Source of the DNA: Micrococcales bacterium
GTDB taxonomy: Bacteria; Actinomycetota; Actinomycetes; S36-B12
Length of the DNA stretch: 10,563 nt
Assembly: GCA_002694095.1 (NCBI GenBank)
Contig: NZLD01000054.1
Coordinates: forward strand, 45,287-55,849
Direction of reading: 5' to 3'
Below, piece by piece: positions 6,627 through 10,563 of the stretch. Position 1 is the first letter of the stretch. Every line of letters starts with the position of its first letter. Under the pieces are notes generated by a model. That model saw nothing but the letters and a program-made list of their open reading frames with translations, was not told where the DNA came from and made no database searches. The position numbers and the translations under genes were made by a program.

Positions 6627-8192
6627 TCAATGGAAGAAGTGCCGGGTGCCGGTGGTGTACATCGTGATGCCCGCTTCCTGAGCCGCCGCGAACACCTCGT
6701 CGTCTCGTACCGAGCCCCCCGGCTGGACAACAGCCCGTACCCCGGCATCGATCAGCACCTGAAGCCCGTCCGCGAAGGGAAAGAAGGCATCCGAGGCAGC
6801 GACGGATCCTTTCGCTCGACCGGCGGCTCGCTCGACCGCGAGTCGGGCCGAGTCCACGCGATTGACCTGCCCCATGCCAATGCCGACGGCGGCACCGTCG
6901 TGCGCGAGCAAGATGGCGTTGGACTTCACTGACCGGCAGGCCTTCCAGGCGAAGTGCAGATCCCTGCGGGTGTCTGCATCACCGGCGTTCCCGGCCACAA
7001 GCGACCAATTGCTCGGATCGTCGCCGTCGGCGGACACGTCGTCGATCGACTGCACGAGCATGCCTCCGGAGATGATTCGCCCTTCTGTGCCTTCACCGGA
7101 GCCCGGGCCGGCTATTCGCAAAATTCGAAGATTCTTCTTCTGCTGGAGCACCTCGAGTGCTGACGGCTCGAAGTCCGGAGCGATGATGACCTCGGTGAAC
7201 ACGTCCGCCATCGCCTCCGCGAGTGCGGGCGAGACCGCGCGATTGACCGCGACCACTCCCCCGAAAGCCGACACCGGGTCGGTCGCAAACGCCTTGCGAT
7301 AGGCCTCGTCTCCGTTCTCGGCAACGGCGATGCCGCACGGGTTCGCGTGCTTGATGATGGCGACCGCTGGTTCGGAAAAGTCGAAGGCAGCACGAAGGGC
7401 GGCATCGGCATCGACGTAGTTGTTGTAACTCATCTGTTTGCCGTGGAGTTGGGTCGCCGTGGCAACACCCGCCTGCTGAGGGTTGGCTTCGTACACCGCT
7501 GCACCCTGGTGGGGATTTTCTCCGTACCTCAGCACGTCCCGCCGCGTCCACGATGCACTCCGCCAGCGAGGGAAATTCGGGTCCTCGCCGACAACCTCCG
7601 CCGCCATCCAGGTGGCAACGGCGATGTCGTAGGTGGCGGTGTGAGAGAACGCTTCCGCCGACAACTCCGCTCGTTGGGCCAGCGTGAAACCTCCCGAGGT
7701 GACGGCCCTCTGAAGGTCCTCGTACCGCGCAGGTGACACCACGACCGCGACGTTCGCATAGTTCTTCGCTGATGCTCGCACCATGGCGGGTCCACCGATA
7801 TCGATCTGTTCGACGCACTCGTCCACCGACGCCCCCGAAGCCACCGTCTCGGTAAACGGGTACAGATTGACGACGACGAGTTCGAAGGGAGCGATGTCGA
7901 GAGAGTCGAGCTGCGATCGGTGATCGGCTTTGCGGACGTCGGCCAGCAATCCACCGTGGATCGTCGGGTGCAAGGTCTTCACTCGACCGTCGAGACACTC
8001 GGGAAAACCCGTGATCTCCTCGACGGGCGTGACCGGTAGCCCAGCGGCGGCGATGACTCGCGCGGTGCTGCCGGTGGAGACCATCTCCACGCCGGACGCG
8101 TGCAGGCCACGGGCTAGATCCTCCAGACCGGTCTTGTCGTATACGGAAATGAGTGCTCGCCGAATGTCTCGGCGCCCCACATCATCGTTCAC
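6627..8192 (-). CDS. purH: PurH, bifunctional AICAR formyltransferase / IMP cyclohydrolase
   Basis: A 521-aa protein of normal length, catalysing the last two steps of de novo purine synthesis in the cytosol: formylation of AICAR with 10-formyl-tetrahydrofolate, then ring closure to IMP. The N-terminal cyclohydrolase domain (about 8-200) shows [27 protein letters not shown] and [14 protein letters not shown]. The C-terminal transformylase domain (about 205-521) shows [30 protein letters not shown] with the catalytic Lys281-His282 pair, [23 protein letters not shown] and [11 protein letters not shown], ending TGTRHFFH. The start is GTG at 8192, overlapping the purN stop as GTGA, with GGTGGA a few nucleotides upstream. 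Translation is therefore probably coupled to purN. No residue looks abnormal. Confidence 0.98.
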   Translation of the reverse strand: MNDDVGRRDIRRALISVYDKTGLEDLARGLHASGVEMVSTGSTARVIAAAGLPVTPVEEITGFPECLDGRVKTLHPTIHGGLLADVRKADHRSQLDSLDIAPFELVVVNLYPFTETVASGASVDECVEQIDIGGPAMVRASAKNYANVAVVVSPARYEDLQRAVTSGGFTLAQRAELSAEAFSHTATYDIAVATWMAAEVVGEDPNFPRWRSASWTRRDVLRYGENPHQGAAVYEANPQQAGVATATQLHGKQMSYNNYVDADAALRAAFDFSEPAVAIIKHANPCGIAVAENGDEAYRKAFATDPVSAFGGVVAVNRAVSPALAEAMADVFTEVIIAPDFEPSALEVLQQKKNLRILRIAGPGSGEGTEGRIISGGMLVQSIDDVSADGDDPSNWSLVAGNAGDADTRRDLHFAWKACRSVKSNAILLAHDGAAVGIGMGQVNRVDSARLAVERAAGRAKGSVAASDAFFPFADGLQVLIDAGVRAVVQPGGSVRDDEVFAAAQEAGITMYTTGTRHFFH

Positions 8193-8779
8193 CCGAATTC
8201 CACCGTTCTTCCGTCAATAGATACTCCCTCGCGAACAATTCGACCCAGCACGTCGACGAGGAGTGTTCGCTCGTGTTCCTTGATTCGCTTGTGGAGAGAT
8301 TCGACCGTATCGCCGTCGCGCACGGCTACCGGACATTGAGCGATGATCGGGCCGGTATCCACACCCTCGTCGATGATGTGAATGGTGCAGCCGGTCACCT
8401 TCACGCCGCTTTCTATGGCGTCACGCACCGCATGCGCACCCGGAAAGGAGGGCAACAACGCCGGGTGGGAGTTGATGATCCGGTTCTCGAATGCCTCGAT
8501 GACCGGTCCGCCCAGGACCCGCATGAATCCAGCGGTGACCACGAGGTCGGTTTCGAGGGCTTGCAGATGCTTGACCACGTCTCGGTTCCACACCTCGCGG
8601 TCTTCGGCCATCGGGACGACGAAGGTGGGGACATCGGCTGCCCGAGCTCGGGCCAACGCGGGGGCCTCCGGCTGGTCGGAGCCAACCGCAACGATGAGCC
8701 TGCGGAGCTCACTGTCGAGCAGCGCCTGGAGAAGAGTGCCTGCTCCCGATGCGAGCACGACAATTCGAGGATCCGGCAC
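8189..8779 (-). CDS. purN: PurN, phosphoribosylglycinamide (GAR) formyltransferase
   Basis: A 196-aa enzyme that formylates glycinamide ribonucleotide with 10-formyl-tetrahydrofolate, the third step of purine synthesis. The phosphate-binding start reads [16 protein letters not shown]. The folate-site strand reads AGFMRVLG. The catalytic triad of the family is seen as Asn103 and His105 ([13 protein letters not shown]) and Asp141 (DEGVDTGPI). The SGxGT/SLL form of the first loop, rather than SGxGSNL, fits my recollection of actinobacterial PurN. The start is GTG at 8779, the first possible start after an in-frame stop 9-12 nt upstream. An AGGA immediately before it is closer than usual for a ribosome site, so the exact start is slightly uncertain. 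It overlaps purH by 4 nt and lies 42 nt after the upstream membrane-protein gene. Confidence 0.97.
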   Translation of the reverse strand: MPDPRIVVLASGAGTLLQALLDSELRRLIVAVGSDQPEAPALARARAADVPTFVVPMAEDREVWNRDVVKHLQALETDLVVTAGFMRVLGGPVIEAFENRIINSHPALLPSFPGAHAVRDAIESGVKVTGCTIHIIDEGVDTGPIIAQCPVAVRDGDTVESLHKRIKEHERTLLVDVLGRIVREGVSIDGRTVEFG

Positions 8780-8821
8780 TCCTGGAGCCTAGTGCGGGCC
8801 GCGCGGAGACTTGTCGATCGC

Positions 8822-9520
8822 TTATCCGATCACGGGATCGTCATTGAAACGTCGGTACAGATACGCGGTGAACAGCGTCGCGAGAGGCAATGTGACCAAC
8901 GTGAGAATTCCGTAGACGAGACCACCGAGCAGTAGCACGAGTGCGTTCACGACCGTCATCAAGAACGCGGCCGGCAGGTTTTGGCGGATGAGTCGGGCGC
9001 TGGCCGCAAAAGCCTCGCCGATGCGCATTCCGCGGTCCAACACGAAATATGGACCGAGTTGGAAGAAGAAGATCACCAGCAATCCCGGGATGACGCACAG
9101 CAGAATCCCGAGGCCAGCCATCATCGCGTACAACAACTGAAAGCCCAGGTATCGACCGAGGTTGTGACCATCCAGGAGCGCATCGAAGCCGGGCTCTTGT
9201 CCCTGGGTGGCACGCAGTGCTGCGCGAAGTACGCCCACGGTGACGATGACGGTGACGATGGCGAAGACGAGGGTGAGGGCGCCCGAGGTCAGGGCCCGGG
9301 TCGCAAGTTCACTCGCGCACGCCGCCTGCTGCCCTTCGGTTAGCGGGTCCGCGCATTGGTCGACAACGTCGTTAAGGGGGCGAAGGCTTATCTGTTGAAG
9401 GAATTGCACCGCCGTGACAACGGCCGCGAGGGCAACAAAGGCGAGCAGATTACGGCGGAAAGTACCAAGAGCCCACAACGCTGCGCTGCGCACGAGGGTG
9501 CGCGGATCTTCCCCGTTCAT
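8822..9520 (-). CDS. Polytopic membrane protein of unknown function between perM and purN
   Basis: A 232-aa integral membrane protein. Likely membrane segments are at about 24-42, 80-101, 127-153 (with an IPG turn) and 183-222 (one or two helices). A soluble loop at about 43-79 contains two cysteines (C56, C68) that could pair if the loop is extracytoplasmic. The stretch IPGLLVIFFFQLGPYFVLDRGMRIGEAFAASARLIRQN resembles families of bacterial membrane proteins with a PG-turn helix followed by an amphipathic eAf..S..L...N segment, as in the membrane domain of some glycerophosphodiesterase-type proteins. I cannot assign a named family with certainty and no catalytic motif is visible. The start ATG overlaps the perM stop (TGATG), and GGGAG lies about 10 nt upstream. 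It therefore belongs to the same transcription unit as perM and, with a 42-nt gap, probably purN. Confidence 0.85.
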   Translation of the reverse strand: MNGEDPRTLVRSAALWALGTFRRNLLAFVALAAVVTAVQFLQQISLRPLNDVVDQCADPLTEGQQAACASELATRALTSGALTLVFAIVTVIVTVGVLRAALRATQGQEPGFDALLDGHNLGRYLGFQLLYAMMAGLGILLCVIPGLLVIFFFQLGPYFVLDRGMRIGEAFAASARLIRQNLPAAFLMTVVNALVLLLGGLVYGILTLVTLPLATLFTAYLYRRFNDDPVIG

Positions 9521-10563
9521 CAGGAATCAGCTCCCACGATTGCGCTCGGCGACTCCGTAGAAACAGACGAAAGTTTTCGGGGCTTCCGACGGGCACGGAT
9601 GACACTGGTGGGTAGGGCACCAACGACCAGCCCGACGCCTGCGAGCAGGGCACCGGCACCCGGATCCGGGCCGATGACGGCCAGCCGCCCGTCACCGAGA
9701 GACCCGGCGCCCAGGGACAGCAGAACAAACACCCACCCTGCTGCCAGCACCGATGCCACGAAAGCCAAGGACAGTCGCACGAGCGGACTCTCACGGAAGG
9801 CGAACCGGGAAACGAGCAGACCCACAAAAGCGCCGGACACGATGACGAGGGCGGGTAATCCCCAGTTACCGGGGCCGGCGGTCTCCGGCACCGCCGCGAG
9901 GGGTGGGAAAGCAGGAAGAGGTGTCGCCGGGACAACCGGCACGAAAGGTGAGATAAGCACGTCGGGCCCGAGCGACACCCCAGCACCGACGATGTAACTG
10001 ACAGACCAACTCACCAGCACCGGCACGTACCCCAGACTCAGAACCAGAAGAACGAGAGCATCGAACGTCGTGGGGTTCAACGAGGCGAACATCTCGGTGA
10101 TGGATCCGAAGGACGAGGCCACGGCCACCGTTGCCACAAGAGCTCCCATTCCCGCGAGCGCTGCGACTCCGACAAAGGACGCTCTGACGATGACGCGGAC
10201 GACCATCGGTGTGCGATGCATCCAGTCGCGGATAAGCGGACTCGAGCGCCACACACCCGAGCCGACGGCAACGAAAGTAACCACGCCGGCCATAACGAGC
10301 GCTCGACGGGCACTCGTTTGCACCTCGGGAATATCCGATACGACCGATACGCCGGCAACGAAGACCGACGAGAACACTGTCGTGAGAACCACGCTTGCAC
10401 TCAGGCTTCGACGCCGTGACGGCCGCACGACTCGGGCCAACCATCGGCCGGCTTGATGACCCAACCATCCGGGGATGATCATCAGACCCCAGGGCAGCAG
10501 CGAGTAGTCGACTCCCGACAAGCGAATCGGCACGCCGAAGGTCATCACCCACATGCTCCCGGT
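9520..10563 (-). CDS. perM: PerM-like cell-division membrane protein (DUF6350 type), N-terminus beyond the window
   Basis: The frame is open to the window edge (the three codons before Met at 10554 read Thr-Gly-Ser), so 347 residues are visible and some N-terminal sequence is missing. About eight membrane segments can be placed, roughly at 19-39, 53-73, 85-105, 125-147, 164-190, 232-250, 259-281 and 301-315, counted from the Met at 10554. A conserved-looking signature combines LGYVPVLVSWSVSYIVGAG with PLPAFPPLAAVPE (about 174-224), which I associate with the actinobacterial DUF6350 family. In M. tuberculosis the gene just before purN (Rv0955, PerM) belongs here, is needed for persistence, and supports cell division by stabilising FtsB. 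The same position upstream of purN-purH supports orthology. The C-terminal tail is basic then Ser-rich (RARRKPRKLSSVSTESPS) and probably cytoplasmic. Function in this organism is by analogy. Confidence 0.85.
   Translation of the reverse strand, partial: TGSMWVMTFGVPIRLSGVDYSLLPWGLMIIPGWLGHQAGRWLARVVRPSRRRSLSASVVLTTVFSSVFVAGVSVVSDIPEVQTSARRALVMAGVVTFVAVGSGVWRSSPLIRDWMHRTPMVVRVIVRASFVGVAALAGMGALVATVAVASSFGSITEMFASLNPTTFDALVLLVLSLGYVPVLVSWSVSYIVGAGVSLGPDVLISPFVPVVPATPLPAFPPLAAVPETAGPGNWGLPALVIVSGAFVGLLVSRFAFRESPLVRLSLAFVASVLAAGWVFVLLSLGAGSLGDGRLAVIGPDPGAGALLAGVGLVVGALPTSVIRARRKPRKLSSVSTESPSAIVGADS

Noticed and set aside
7093..7998. Minus-strand open frame of 301 codons within purH
   Set aside because: It is an alternative frame of purH on the same strand, Arg/Gly-rich, with no domain. 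PurH motifs are continuous in the other frame.
9661..9670. Other GGATCC occurrences (for example near 2632, 3058, 6804, 8769, 9662, 10103) as further operators
   Set aside because: They lie within coding regions and lack the flanking T and A that make TGGATCCA, so they look like chance hexamers in GC-rich DNA.

Overview
The window looks like chromosomal DNA from a mycolic-acid-containing actinobacterium, most likely Rhodococcus or a close relative. The DNA is GC-rich, GTG starts are used, and the right half carries the order perM - membrane protein - purN - purH. This resembles the Mycobacterium tuberculosis block Rv0955 (perM) - Rv0956 (purN) - Rv0957 (purH). The genus is inferred from gene order and protein style, not from a database match.

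Left half (1-5605) is an accessory, probably catabolic, cluster. It holds the 3' part of an M24-family (creatinase/aminopeptidase P fold) protein on +, an FCD-type GntR regulator and a VOC (glyoxalase-fold) protein on -, and, divergently on +, a fused E1 alpha-beta 2-oxoacid dehydrogenase followed by its lipoyl-bearing E2 acyltransferase. No E3 is present, so the complex presumably borrows dihydrolipoamide dehydrogenase from elsewhere. The VOC/E1 intergenic region is a short AT-rich island with divergent promoter-like sequence. Three copies of the palindrome core TGGATCCA lie in or beside it, centred about 52 and 64 bp apart, and the GntR protein is the obvious candidate to bind them. The simplest reading is a substrate-induced pathway in which the M24 and VOC enzymes process a compound to a 2-oxoacid (or acetoin-like compound), which E1/E2 then convert to an acyl-CoA. 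The substrate cannot be read from sequence.

Right half (5630-10563) is a tightly packed minus-strand block in the order perM (5' end beyond the window) -> small polytopic membrane protein -> purN -> purH -> DMT/YdcZ-type transporter. Two junctions have overlapping stop and start codons (TGATG and GTGA). PurN and PurH perform the two formyl-transfer steps of purine synthesis, and PurH also closes the ring to IMP. PerM is a cell-division membrane protein in mycobacteria. The transporter starts 34 nt after purH and may be read with it.

No RNA genes, CRISPR arrays, insertion sequences or phage genes were seen. No gene-free stretch exceeds 300 bases; the longest is the promoter region of about 110 bp at 2021-2130.
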